Assembly (NCBI GenBank): GCA_963663005.2
Contig: CAXXHH010000013.1
Span: 186,001 to 250,000 of the forward strand
Length of the DNA stretch: 64,000 nucleotides
From: CAINVV01 sp963663005
GTDB lineage: Bacteria; Bacteroidota; Bacteroidia; Bacteroidales; Prolixibacteraceae
Direction of reading: 5' to 3'
The notes beneath the pieces were generated by a model. That model worked only from the letters and a program-made list of their open reading frames with translations. It did no database searches and was not told the DNA's origin. The translations under genes were made by a program, and so were the position numbers. Positions 1 to 8,238 of this stretch are shown piece by piece. Positions within the stretch are counted from its first letter, which is position 1. Each line of letters starts with the position of its first letter.

Positions 1-2019
1 CTTGCGGCAATCGGATCCTTCCTTGCACTCATATTCTCGCACAATTCATTGTTTAATGCAAACACCCTCATTGGATTCTTGATCCTGATTGGTGTTGTGG
101 TGAACAATGGTATCATCCTGATCGACTACACCCAGATTCTCCGGAAGAGAGGATTTAGGAAAAATCGTGCGCTGGTTATGGCTGGTATGTCCAGACTTCG
201 TCCTATTCTTATTACTGCCATCGCCACCATCGCCGCAATGCTACCGCTGGCTATGGGCGACAACGAATATGTAGGCGCTATTGGTGCACCATTTGCCATT
301 ACGGTTATCGGAGGATTGAGCCTGAGTACGCTTCTTACATTGGTCTTTATCCCAACATTCTATTCGGGACTGGAAACCTCTATTCAGTGGGTAAAAGAAC
401 TGGACTGGAAAATAAAAATTGGACAAGCCATACTCTTCGTTACCGCTATTCTTCTGATCTACACTCGAGTCGATGATTTCTTGTGGAAGATGCTGGATAT
501 GGTGGCTATCATCATCGTTATCCCTGGCGGAACATGGTTTATTATGAATAGTCTTCGTAAAGCCAAAGAAACCGTTATCGATCCTGATAAGCAGATTACG
601 ATAAAAGTTGAAAATCTTGTTAAGATATACGACTGGGGAAGTCGTTTTGCCCGGGAATGGAAAGGCAACAGGAGTATACGCGAGCGCGCTGGCCAGTTGA
701 AATACTACCGTAAATTGAGAGATTTTGACTTATATATCTGGCAGCTGCCGTTGCTTGGGTTCATGCTCTATTTTACCTTCATTTATTTGCAAAATGGATT
801 GTATTCCCTGATATTTGCTGTTCTTATTTATCTGATGACACTTGCAATGTGGGGTCCGATTGCCGAATATCTCACCTACAGATCTGAGAATGAAGGTAAA
901 AAATGGATGGGAAAACTGTCGGCCTCGGGTTATAAAATCCTGTACTGGTTCCTACCAATCCTTGTTCTTGTTTTCTTCTATTTCAAATGGGAAAAGATTG
1001 TTTCGATAGCAATACTTGGTGCTGTTTGGTACTTCATCCTATCGGTGGATACCACTGCTAAAAGGCTATACCGCGAAAATGTCAACATTGAAAGATTAAA
1101 AGGCCGATTCGCTGGTATTCGCCGGACCTTCTACAAACTGGTCGAACAAATGCCGTTGATTGGGCGAAAAAGAGACCCATTCAAAGCCTTACGAGGTGTA
1201 TCACTTGAGATAAACACTGGTATGATTGGATTGCTCGGACCGAATGGCGCCGGTAAATCCACCATGATGAGGGTTATCTGCGGTATCTATGAGCAAAGCT
1301 ATGGTAAAGTGTGGATCAATGGAATTGATACTCAGGAAAAACGCGAAGAACTGCAAGGTTTGATCGGTTATTTACCACAAGAGTTTGGCACATATGAAAA
1401 CATGTCTGCGTACGAATTCCTGGATTATCAGGCAATTCTTAAGGGACTTACCGATGCCACTTTAAGGAATAAGCGGATCGAATACGTGCTAAGTTCTGTT
1501 CACTTGTGGGATCGAAAAGATGAAAAGATCGGCGGATTCTCCGGTGGTATGAAACAGCGGATGGGTATCGCTCAGATATTGCTGCATCTTCCGAGAATAT
1601 TAGTCGTTGATGAACCTACTGCAGGCTTGGATCCAAGGGAAAGAATTCGCTTCAGGAACCTTCTGGTAGAATTAAGTCGCGAACGAATCGTAATCTTCTC
1701 TACGCACATTATTGAGGATATTTCGAGCTCTTGTAATCAGGTAGCGGTTGTCAACCGTGGCGAGCTTTGTTATGCTGGTCATCCGAACGACATGGTGAAA
1801 CTGGCTGAAGGCTTTGTTTGGCAGTTTAGCATTCCTGCGAAGGAATTTGACGCCTTCCCGATGAAAGAGCGGGTTATCCACCATATGCGCGACGGCGAAA
1901 TGATTAAGATCCGTTTTCTTTCTGCAGATAAGCCTGCTGAGGATGCAATCATTGTCAAACCAGTTCTTGAAGAAGCATATTTATGCATACTGAAAGGATT
2001 TAAAAAAAGAGAAATATAA
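1..2019 (+). CDS. RND efflux permease C-terminus fused to an ABC ATPase (5' end outside window)
   Basis: The frame is open from base 1, so the gene begins upstream. Numbering here counts from the codon at base 49. Residues 1-107 look like the last membrane helices of an AcrB/CusA-type RND pump (GVVVNNGIILIDY, then TLLTLVFIPTFYSGLE). Two further hydrophobic segments follow (about 122-140 and 149-168). An ABC nucleotide-binding domain then starts at 187-194 (VENLVKIY, the A-loop strand) but is interrupted by about 183 residues holding about four hydrophobic segments. It resumes at 378 (FKALRGVSLEI) with Walker A GPNGAGKST (397-405), Q-loop Q444, signature FSGGMKQR (497-504), Walker B ILVVDEP (517-523) and H-loop H553, so the ATPase looks intact. 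The ABC-2 permease gene just downstream is the probable partner. The substrate is unknown. RND pumps are normally proton driven, so the fusion is odd. I am confident of both domains but not of the function. Confidence 0.85.
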   Translation, partial: LAAIGSFLALIFSHNSLFNANTLIGFLILIGVVVNNGIILIDYTQILRKRGFRKNRALVMAGMSRLRPILITAIATIAAMLPLAMGDNEYVGAIGAPFAITVIGGLSLSTLLTLVFIPTFYSGLETSIQWVKELDWKIKIGQAILFVTAILLIYTRVDDFLWKMLDMVAIIIVIPGGTWFIMNSLRKAKETVIDPDKQITIKVENLVKIYDWGSRFAREWKGNRSIRERAGQLKYYRKLRDFDLYIWQLPLLGFMLYFTFIYLQNGLYSLIFAVLIYLMTLAMWGPIAEYLTYRSENEGKKWMGKLSASGYKILYWFLPILVLVFFYFKWEKIVSIAILGAVWYFILSVDTTAKRLYRENVNIERLKGRFAGIRRTFYKLVEQMPLIGRKRDPFKALRGVSLEINTGMIGLLGPNGAGKSTMMRVICGIYEQSYGKVWINGIDTQEKREELQGLIGYLPQEFGTYENMSAYEFLDYQAILKGLTDATLRNKRIEYVLSSVHLWDRKDEKIGGFSGGMKQRMGIAQILLHLPRILVVDEPTAGLDPRERIRFRNLLVELSRERIVIFSTHIIEDISSSCNQVAVVNRGELCYAGHPNDMVKLAEGFVWQFSIPAKEFDAFPMKERVIHHMRDGEMIKIRFLSADKPAEDAIIVKPVLEEAYLCILKGFKKREI

Positions 2020-2033
2020 GAGGCGAGGTATGA

Positions 2034-2154
2034 GATATTAGACATGAGAGATGAGATAAGCGCTATCTTATATCTTACGTCTCATATCTTAAGTCTCACA
2101 TCTTACTTCTTATATCTTATATCTCATATCTTATATCTCATATCTTATCTAAGT
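2034..2154. repeat. Quasi-periodic TATCTCATATCTTA-type low-complexity repeat
   Basis: About 120 bases between the ABC fusion gene and the permease consist of imperfect repeats built from ATCTTA and ATCTCA words. The first third (ATGAGATATTAGACATGAGA and following) is roughly complementary to the rest, with an AGCGCT centre near 2060, so a hairpin is possible. It belongs to a class of locus-specific repeats seen at several other junctions in this window. Confidence 0.8.
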
Positions 2155-2172
2155 ACTTATATTTGAATTAAT

Positions 2173-2905
2173 ATGGATAATGCACTTTTGAAGAGTAGTC
2201 TGAAGAATCGATTGGATCTGGTGCTAAAAATGGCCGGGTACAACCTGAAGATCATTTTTGCAGGTCGCTTTTTCTGGTTTGTTCTCGCCTCTCTGGTGTT
2301 CTATGTTTTACTCTCGATCCAACTTGTATTAAAAAATCCGACGCTCAATTCGTCTGATGTATATGGAATACTATTCTTCCCGGGGATTTTGCTCGTCTTC
2401 TACCCCACCGTGTTTGGTATTCAGAACGACGCAGACTCCAGAATACTGGAGATTCTATTCGGAATACCGGATTATCGTTACAAGGTATGGTTGGTTCGTC
2501 TTTTCATGATCTTCCTCCTGACATGGGCAATCCTCTACGTATTTTGCTGGTTTGGATATTTTGGTCTTACCCCATTTCCTGTTTTTGAGATGTCTCTCCA
2601 ACTGTTGTTTCCGGTTTTCTTTTTGGGATGTCTCGCCTTCCTGGTTTCAACCATGGTAAAAAACGGTAATGGAACAGCGGTAGTCATGATCATCATCGGT
2701 GTTGCGCTTTTGTTTATGTCGGATATTTTGGGCAAAAACTCAGTGGAATGTGTTTCACAACCCATACAGCATTCCTCAACGGATGAACGAAGTAGTTTGG
2801 GCTCAAATCTCCCAGAAAAACAGAATCTTTCTTGGAATTGGCAGTCTAATCTTTTTACTGGCGGGACTCACAAATTTGCAAAAGAGAGAGAGTTTTCTAA
2901 AATAA
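2173..2905 (+). pseudogene. ABC-2-type transporter permease, interrupted by a one-base frameshift
   Basis: The first frame encodes a polytopic membrane protein with about five hydrophobic segments (for example FFWFVLASLVFYVLLSIQ and FPGILLVFYPTVFGI). A conserved-looking DADSRILEILFGIP loop resembles permeases of Bacteroidota ABC exporters. After DILGK the frame runs into an unlikely tail ending at 2928. One base over, the sequence continues as TQWNVFHNPYSIPQRMNEVV, ends in a final helix (IFLGIGSLIFLLAGLTNL) and stops at 2903-2905. The switch lies in an AAAAA run at 2734-2738; one A fewer restores a protein of about 243 residues. It follows the RND/ABC fusion gene and probably forms the membrane part of that transporter. 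The lesion may be a sequencing error rather than true gene loss. Confidence 0.75.
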
Positions 2906-2979
2906 TGGTTAGCATAATAATTGAATAATCGTTACCTTGTCAAAGGAAATTCAGTATTAACGATTAATCAATTAAGAGT

Positions 2980-3684
2980 ATGAATAAAGTTATCGTGCTT
3001 TTGCTAGCCTTATTTACCGCGCTTTCTGTCGATGCTCAGTTTTCGTTGAAAGCGCCGGGTGTAAAATGGGATCCGGAATATGCTTTCGATAAATGCAACT
3101 CCTTTGCGATTGAATTTTATGCGAAAAACAATGATCTGAGAAGTACTGCGCAGGTCAAGACGTATTATCAGTCTGCCGGCGATAATTTTCTGGTACAATA
3201 TGTCGCCAAAGTAAAAGGCAATGGCATTGAGACCATTATTGATAAAAAGAACGAGGTGGCAATTCAGATGTTCGGCACCGGCGGTGGAGCTACCCCCAAT
3301 TACAATGCCGGAGGGTTCAAATATCCTGCTGAAGGTGACTTGAAAAAACTCGAGATCGTTCCAACGACAGAAACCAAACAGATTCTGGGATTTACCTGTA
3401 AAAAGTACACCTATACCTTCAAGAAAATTTTCGGAGAAGTTTGGATCACCGATCAGGTTAGTTTATCCAATGATATCGGCATGTTCCGTGCATGCAAAAT
3501 GGCGGCCAAGCATAACACCTTATCGGTTCCCGGATTCGTGATGGAAATGACTACCGAAGATTCCGGCGGTGGAAAAACGCTGATGAAAACACTTTCACTT
3601 CAAAACTCAGAAACCTATACAGTCGATCTGAAAGGAGCGAATATGGGTACTGCCATCAACAAGGTTAATTATTTTACCTTCTGA
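2980..3684 (+). CDS. Secreted protein resembling the DUF4412 family
   Basis: A 234-residue protein starts at ATG 2980 with a clear signal peptide (MNKVIVLLLALFTALSVDAQ, cleavage likely after DAQ or nearby). The mature part is rich in beta-type sequence and has the arrangement ETKQILGFTCKKYTYTF, a pattern I associate with DUF4412-type periplasmic or outer-membrane-associated proteins of Bacteroidota, whose role is not established. No catalytic motif is visible. It stands alone, 50-75 bases after the ABC permease and in the same direction, so it may be co-transcribed with the transporter. The family assignment is by resemblance only. Confidence 0.55.
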   Translation: MNKVIVLLLALFTALSVDAQFSLKAPGVKWDPEYAFDKCNSFAIEFYAKNNDLRSTAQVKTYYQSAGDNFLVQYVAKVKGNGIETIIDKKNEVAIQMFGTGGGATPNYNAGGFKYPAEGDLKKLEIVPTTETKQILGFTCKKYTYTFKKIFGEVWITDQVSLSNDIGMFRACKMAAKHNTLSVPGFVMEMTTEDSGGGKTLMKTLSLQNSETYTVDLKGANMGTAINKVNYFTF

Positions 3685-3748
3685 TCCAAATCTTAAACAG
3701 CCGCTCCAGCGGCTCCCCTACAGCTCCGAATCATTCAGACTCCAATTG

Positions 3749-3838
3749 ACACGAAATACCCAAAGGGAGGTTTCGTACCGATCGAAAATGAATGTGTGAG
3801 TATTCCGTCAGATCTTAAAAAAGACAAATTATATACTG
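3749..3838 (+). repeat. 5' leader element shared with the dihydroorotase gene (copy A)
   Basis: This stretch ends exactly at the start codon of the SUMF1-fold gene. It shares three blocks, in the same order, with 45991-46109, which ends at the start codon of pyrC: ACACGAAATA (3749-3758), AAAATGAATGTGT (3785-3797) and AATTATATACTGATGAAA across the start codon (3827-3844, 17 of 18 identical). A GAAATACC/GGTTTC hairpin sits between the first two blocks. It could be a dispersed repeat or a shared leader. Confidence 0.55.
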
Positions 3839-4597
3839 ATGAAACAGTTAAAGAAATTGATCATAATCTTCCTATTGGGGCTATATGTCAATCTTTCTGG
3901 CCAAAACAACACCCCTGCAAATATGGTTTTGATCCCAAAAGGAGAATTCAATATGGGAAAAAATTCCGCTGGTCCGTCTGATTGGCAACCAGAACACAAA
4001 GTAACAGTTGATGCTTTCTATCTGGATCAATATGAAGTAACAAACAGCCAGTATGCCGAATTCTGTCGCGCTACCAAACATTCACTCCCCCAATTCTGGG
4101 GAATGAAAGAGTTCAGGTGTGGACTGTATTTCCCGAATCATCCTGTCGTAGGTGTCTCTTGGTTTGAGGCAATGCAATATGCGAAATGGGTCAATAAACG
4201 TCTGCCTTCTGAAGCGGAATGGGAATATGCGGCAAGAGGAGGTTTGATTGATATGAACTTTCCAGGTGGCGACAAAATTGATTCTACCCTTGCAAATTTT
4301 GGCGGAAAATACAAGGGAAGTCTCAACGTTGGTTCCTTTCATCCCAATAAGTTCGATTTATTTGATATGGCTGGAAACGTGTGGGAATGGACCTCAGACA
4401 ACTATAAGGACGACTACTACAGAATATCCCCTTCATTAAATCCCCAAGGCCCCGAAACAGGCAGATTCAAAGTAATACGGGGAGGTAGCTGGCATTCCGG
4501 AGCCATGTGTAACCAAAACTATTTCCGGAATGGACTGTCGCCATCCTGGCTGGATTTTGCCGTTGGATTCAGATGCGCGAAAGATATTTCGAAATAA
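3839..4597 (+). CDS. SUMF1/formylglycine-generating-enzyme-fold protein, probably not a true FGE
   Basis: A 252-residue protein with an N-terminal signal-like segment (KKLIIIFLLGLYVNLSG) and a complete FGE-sulfatase (SUMF1) fold. Landmarks are MVLIPKGEFNMG (29-40), YEVTNSQYAEFC (65-76), HPVVGVSWFEA (101-111), RLPSEAEWEYAARGG (121-135), DMAGNVWEW (176-184), RGGSWHS (214-220) and GFRCA near the end. True formylglycine-generating enzymes carry a cysteine right after GGS-aromatic-x and a second one five residues on. Here those positions are Ser220 and Asn225, with an off-register Cys224, so copper-cysteine catalysis looks unlikely. Members of this fold also serve as gliding-motility (GldJ/GldK) and structural or ligand-binding proteins in Bacteroidota; no lipobox is present. 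No sulfatase gene is nearby. Confidence 0.8.
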   Translation: MKQLKKLIIIFLLGLYVNLSGQNNTPANMVLIPKGEFNMGKNSAGPSDWQPEHKVTVDAFYLDQYEVTNSQYAEFCRATKHSLPQFWGMKEFRCGLYFPNHPVVGVSWFEAMQYAKWVNKRLPSEAEWEYAARGGLIDMNFPGGDKIDSTLANFGGKYKGSLNVGSFHPNKFDLFDMAGNVWEWTSDNYKDDYYRISPSLNPQGPETGRFKVIRGGSWHSGAMCNQNYFRNGLSPSWLDFAVGFRCAKDISK

Positions 4598-4609
4598 GAT
4601 AAATATTTT

Positions 4610-4768
4610 GGATTTTTGATTTTAGATTTTGGAATGGGCATTCCTGGTTAACAATTCCTTTAAAATTTGTAATAATTGCCGTCTTAGCATTAAATTGAAT
4701 TGAACCTCATTTTCTTAGATGATTCAAAAGCCGATTCTGCGCAATCCAAAATCTAAAATCCAAAATCC
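4610..4768. repeat. Inverted repeat of AT-rich ATCCAAAATC words between convergent genes
   Basis: The arm at 4610-4633 and the arm at 4745-4768 are complementary at 23 of 24 positions and enclose a 111-base loop. The right arm is part of a quasi-periodic run (CCAAAATCTAAAATCCAAAA) lying just after the stop codon of the Nramp gene; the left arm lies just after the SUMF1-fold gene. The arrangement could act as a bidirectional terminator or transcript-protecting stem. Confidence 0.75.
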
Positions 4769-4772
4769 AAAA

Positions 4773-6044
4773 TCAGAAGAGGCTTATAAGCAAAGCTATA
4801 TTCAACGCAGTAACGATGGCGCCTATCAAATAAAGGATAATAGCATTGAATTTGCTGTTCTTGTATTTACCCATCACCCTTTCGGAAGAGGTTAGATAAA
4901 CCTGTAAGAAAATAGTGATCGGCAACTGAATGCTCAGAATCATCTGAGAATAAATCAATCCGTTGAAGGGGTTCGAAATTACGAATATCATCAAAAGCGC
5001 GACTATAAAAGATATCGCTATCCCCAGTCGGGAGTGGTTATCCTTGATATCGTATGGCTCCTGGAATATGCCGGAAAAAATTGAACCTGCCGCCATACCT
5101 GATGTAATCGTCGACGCAACGCCTGCGAACAAAAGCGCCACTGCGAAAACAATGCCGGAGTGGACTCCGAGCAATGGTGTTAACAGTCCCTGAGCCTGCT
5201 GAAGCTCGGTTACCTTGGTGCTCGTTTTAAAAAAAGTTGCAGCCGCCAGCAAAATCATTGCACTATTGATCGCCCAACCAACTAACATGGAAATCAGAGT
5301 ATCCAGAAATTCGTAGTTGAGCTGCTTTTTGATGGTTTTTTCGTCCTCAAGATTCCATTGACGGCTCTGGATAATCTCGCTGTGTAAAAAGAGGTTATGC
5401 GGCATTACAACCGCTCCGAGTACGCTCATGATAATTACCATGGATCCTTTAGGAAAATGAGGGACGACCCACGAATGAATTGCGCTGTTCCAGTCAATCT
5501 GAACCAGTGAAAGTTCATAAATAAAGGACAGCCCGATTACAGAAACAAATGCGATGATCCACTTTTCTATCATCTGGTAGCCATTTGTAAAGAGCATGAT
5601 CAGAACAAAAATAACCACCAAAACGGCCCCGGCGCGAATCGGTATTTCGAAAAGCATGTTCAGGGCGATGGCTCCACCTAATATTTCGGCCAAAGATGTT
5701 GATATAGAGGCAAATATTGCAGTAGACAAAATTATTTTCGAATACTTTGGATTGATAAATTTTGTGGTCGCTTCCGACAGACAGAGTCCGGTGGCAATAC
5801 CCAGGTGCGCAACATTATGCTGCAACATTATCAGCATAATCGTTGATAATGAGACCATCCAAAGTAAAAGATATCCGAAATCGGCTCCGGCAGCAAGGTT
5901 GGACGCCCAATTCCCCGGATCAATAAATCCGACCGTTACCAATAATCCGGGACCCAGATACTTGAGTATCTCCAATCCACCGAATTTGGGACGGTAGTCC
6001 TTACTGTCGATATTGTCCAGAATATTGGCTATTTTCTTACTCAT
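4773..6044 (-). CDS. Nramp-family divalent metal ion transporter
   Basis: A 423-residue inner-membrane protein with about 11 hydrophobic segments. It has the two signature metal-binding motifs of the Nramp (SLC11/MntH) family: DPGN at residues 42-45 in the first helix and MPHN at 214-217 in the sixth helix. Both are intact, so proton-coupled uptake of Mn2+ or Fe2+ is expected. Length and topology match bacterial MntH-like proteins. It is transcribed alone on the minus strand, convergent with the SUMF1-fold gene. A TATATTTG -7 box lies only a few bases upstream of the ATG, implying a very short leader. No MntR- or Fur-type operator could be recognised by eye. Confidence 0.9.
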   Translation of the reverse strand: MSKKIANILDNIDSKDYRPKFGGLEILKYLGPGLLVTVGFIDPGNWASNLAAGADFGYLLLWMVSLSTIMLIMLQHNVAHLGIATGLCLSEATTKFINPKYSKIILSTAIFASISTSLAEILGGAIALNMLFEIPIRAGAVLVVIFVLIMLFTNGYQMIEKWIIAFVSVIGLSFIYELSLVQIDWNSAIHSWVVPHFPKGSMVIIMSVLGAVVMPHNLFLHSEIIQSRQWNLEDEKTIKKQLNYEFLDTLISMLVGWAINSAMILLAAATFFKTSTKVTELQQAQGLLTPLLGVHSGIVFAVALLFAGVASTITSGMAAGSIFSGIFQEPYDIKDNHSRLGIAISFIVALLMIFVISNPFNGLIYSQMILSIQLPITIFLQVYLTSSERVMGKYKNSKFNAIILYLIGAIVTALNIALLISLF

Positions 6045-6048
6045 GAAG

Positions 6049-6056
6049 CAAATATA
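6049..6056 (-). promoter_or_regulatory. Bacteroidota -7 box (TATATTTG) for the Nramp gene
   Basis: Read on the minus strand, TATATTTG matches the TAnnTTTG consensus and lies 5-12 bases before the start codon. No clear TTTG -33 element is present at the usual spacing. Confidence 0.45.
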
Positions 6057-6248
6057 CCAATTATGTGCTTAAAGTTGCACCTGCGACATGGACTACTGCA
6101 GTCTGAAAAACCGGTCATTGGCTAACTTATTAAGTCACACTTCAGATGTATTCCCTCATTTCTCATCAATTTGACCAAAGTAGTAATCACGAAAAATTTG
6201 AAAAACAACAGGAAATTGGTACTTTCACGAGCCAATCCGTACGTAAAA

Positions 6249-8126
6249 ATGAAAAAAATAATCGCACCCATTTTGATTCTTACAGCCATTGTCGCGATAG
6301 GCTTTAAGTCAGATCCGATAGGTAGATCGCAGGCTCAAAACAACAGTTCTTCCAACAAAATAGTTATCTATCAGGTATTTACCAGACTTTTCGGAAATAC
6401 CAATACAACAAATAAGCCATGGGGAACTATTGAAGAAAATGGTGTAGGAAAATTCAAAGATTTCACGCCAAAGGCACTCAGAGAGATAAGAAAGCTTGGT
6501 GTAACACATCTTTGGTTTACCGGAGTACTACACCACGACGTGATTCGGGATTATACTGCCTTTGGAATTTCAAATGACGACCCCGATGTTGTGAAAGGAC
6601 GTGCGGGATCGCCTTATGCCGTAAAGGACTATTACAGCGTGGATCCCGATCTGGCTAGTGATCCGGCAAGGCGTATGGAGGAGTTTGGAGATCTCGTTCG
6701 CAGGACGCACAAACAAAAATTAAAAGTAATCATTGACATTGTTCCGAACCACGTAGCCAGAAACTATCATTCAGTCGGAAAACCTTCGGGGGTTAGGGAT
6801 TTTGGAGAGACAGATGACAAATCAGTCGTTTACGCAAGAAATAACAACTTCTATTACATTCCGGGTGAGTCTTTCAAAGTTCCTGTTCTCCCTGAAAATG
6901 ATAAGCCTCTTGGAGGTGAAAAACAACCGCTATCCGACGGAAAATTCGATGAAACCCCAGCCAAATGGACTGGTAACGGCTCCAGACTGGCTCAGCCAAA
7001 AGCAGACGATTGGTACGAAACGGTCAAGGTAAATTACGGCATAAAGCCGGATGGCTCAAAAGATTTTATGCTCTTGCCTGATGATTTTGATTCCAAGTCT
7101 ATTGCTGACCATTATGCTTACTGGCAAGGAAAATCTGTACCGGATTCCTGGATAAAATTTCGCGATATCTGTCGCTTCTGGCTGCAATTCGGGGTGGATG
7201 GTTTCCGTTTTGACATGGCGGAGATGGTTCCCGTTGAGTTTTGGAGCTATCTGAATAGCACAATCAAGAGCGAATATCCGAAAACAATACTGGTCGCAGA
7301 AGTTTACAATCCGGCACAATACCGATCTTATATCCGCCTCGGGAAAATGGATTATCTCTACGACAAAGTTGCATTTTACGACACATTGAAAAAAGTGATT
7401 CAAGGTAAGGCGCCGGCCGACAGACTGGTCGGAATCCAATCGGATTTAGCAGATATTGAACACCATATGCTCCATTTTCTGGAAAATCATGATGAACAGC
7501 GCCTGGCTAGTCCGGCATTCGCCGGAAATGCGATGAAAGGCAAACCAGCGCTGGTGGTTTCTGCCACTATCAGCACCTCTCCTACGCTGATCTACTTCGG
7601 ACAAGAAGTTGGCGAACCTGGAGCCCAGAATGCTGGTTTCGGAAAACCAACCAGAACTTCCATTTTCGATTATATTGGAGTCCCCAATCATCAACGCTGG
7701 ATGAATGGCGGAGCATTCGATGGAGGACTTCTTACCAGCGAAGAGAAATCACTGCGCGATTTTTACAAAAGGCTGCTCAACTTCACCATAGAATCAAAGG
7801 TGCTGATGGGCAATTATAAGGAAATCCAGTTGTACAACAGGGAAAAATCACCGCAATATCCGAAAAGTGTCTTCTCCTTTGTTCGATGGAACGATAGACA
7901 AAAACTCGTTGTCGTTGCCGGCTTTGATGCTTCAAAAAGTAGTCAATTTGATCTCTATATTCCAGCAGAAATTATCAGTCTATGGAAATTAAAAGATGGA
8001 ATCTATTCTATGATCGATTACCTGAATGTTGGCAATAACTACCAACTACAGGTTTCTAATGGCATAGGCAAGGCGACTCTCTCCTTGAAACCTCTTGAAT
8101 CCTTCCTATTCGAAATCAAAAAGTAA
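6249..8126 (+). CDS. Secreted alpha-amylase family (GH13) glycoside hydrolase
   Basis: I place the start at ATG 6249 because it yields a signal-type N-terminus (MKKIIAPILILTAIVAIGF); an in-frame TTG at 6171 would add 26 unlikely residues. The product has 625 residues. All GH13 landmarks are present: region I IIDIVPNHVARN, region II GFRFDMAE with nucleophile Asp322, region III LVAEVYN with acid/base Glu351, and region IV FLENHDEQR with Asp415 (numbered from 6249). The C-terminus is a small beta domain. It should hydrolyse alpha-glucans in the periplasm or outside the cell; the exact linkage specificity cannot be read from sequence. It precedes the GH78 gene in the same direction, separated by a low-complexity repeat. 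No SusC/SusD pair is present in the window. Confidence 0.9.
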   Translation: MKKIIAPILILTAIVAIGFKSDPIGRSQAQNNSSSNKIVIYQVFTRLFGNTNTTNKPWGTIEENGVGKFKDFTPKALREIRKLGVTHLWFTGVLHHDVIRDYTAFGISNDDPDVVKGRAGSPYAVKDYYSVDPDLASDPARRMEEFGDLVRRTHKQKLKVIIDIVPNHVARNYHSVGKPSGVRDFGETDDKSVVYARNNNFYYIPGESFKVPVLPENDKPLGGEKQPLSDGKFDETPAKWTGNGSRLAQPKADDWYETVKVNYGIKPDGSKDFMLLPDDFDSKSIADHYAYWQGKSVPDSWIKFRDICRFWLQFGVDGFRFDMAEMVPVEFWSYLNSTIKSEYPKTILVAEVYNPAQYRSYIRLGKMDYLYDKVAFYDTLKKVIQGKAPADRLVGIQSDLADIEHHMLHFLENHDEQRLASPAFAGNAMKGKPALVVSATISTSPTLIYFGQEVGEPGAQNAGFGKPTRTSIFDYIGVPNHQRWMNGGAFDGGLLTSEEKSLRDFYKRLLNFTIESKVLMGNYKEIQLYNREKSPQYPKSVFSFVRWNDRQKLVVVAGFDASKSSQFDLYIPAEIISLWKLKDGIYSMIDYLNVGNNYQLQVSNGIGKATLSLKPLESFLFEIKK

Positions 8127-8184
8127 TGATGTTTCCCAAAAAGGAAATAATTAACAACCCAATCCCCCTCGAACGAATATAATT

Positions 8185-8238
8185 TTCACATTCTCTCATT
8201 TGCACATTTGCACACTTTCACATTTTCCCATTTCCAAA
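8185..8238. repeat. Quasi-periodic CATTTGCACATTT-type repeat
   Basis: A pyrimidine-rich run built from CATTTGCACA, CTTTCACA and TTTTCCCATTTCC words fills the last 50 bases before the rhamnosidase start codon. It is another member of the locus-specific repeat class. Confidence 0.6.

Noticed and set aside
2034..2154. Possible CRISPR-like repeat array
   Set aside because: The repeats are short, degenerate and adjacent, with no unique spacers of regular length, and no cas genes are nearby.
3796..3981. ORF overlapping the SUMF1-fold gene start in another frame
   Set aside because: The overlapping frame at 3839 has clear family motifs; this one has none.
6171..6248. Earlier TTG start for the GH13 amylase
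   Set aside because: It would put 26 unrelated residues before an obvious signal peptide that begins at ATG 6249.
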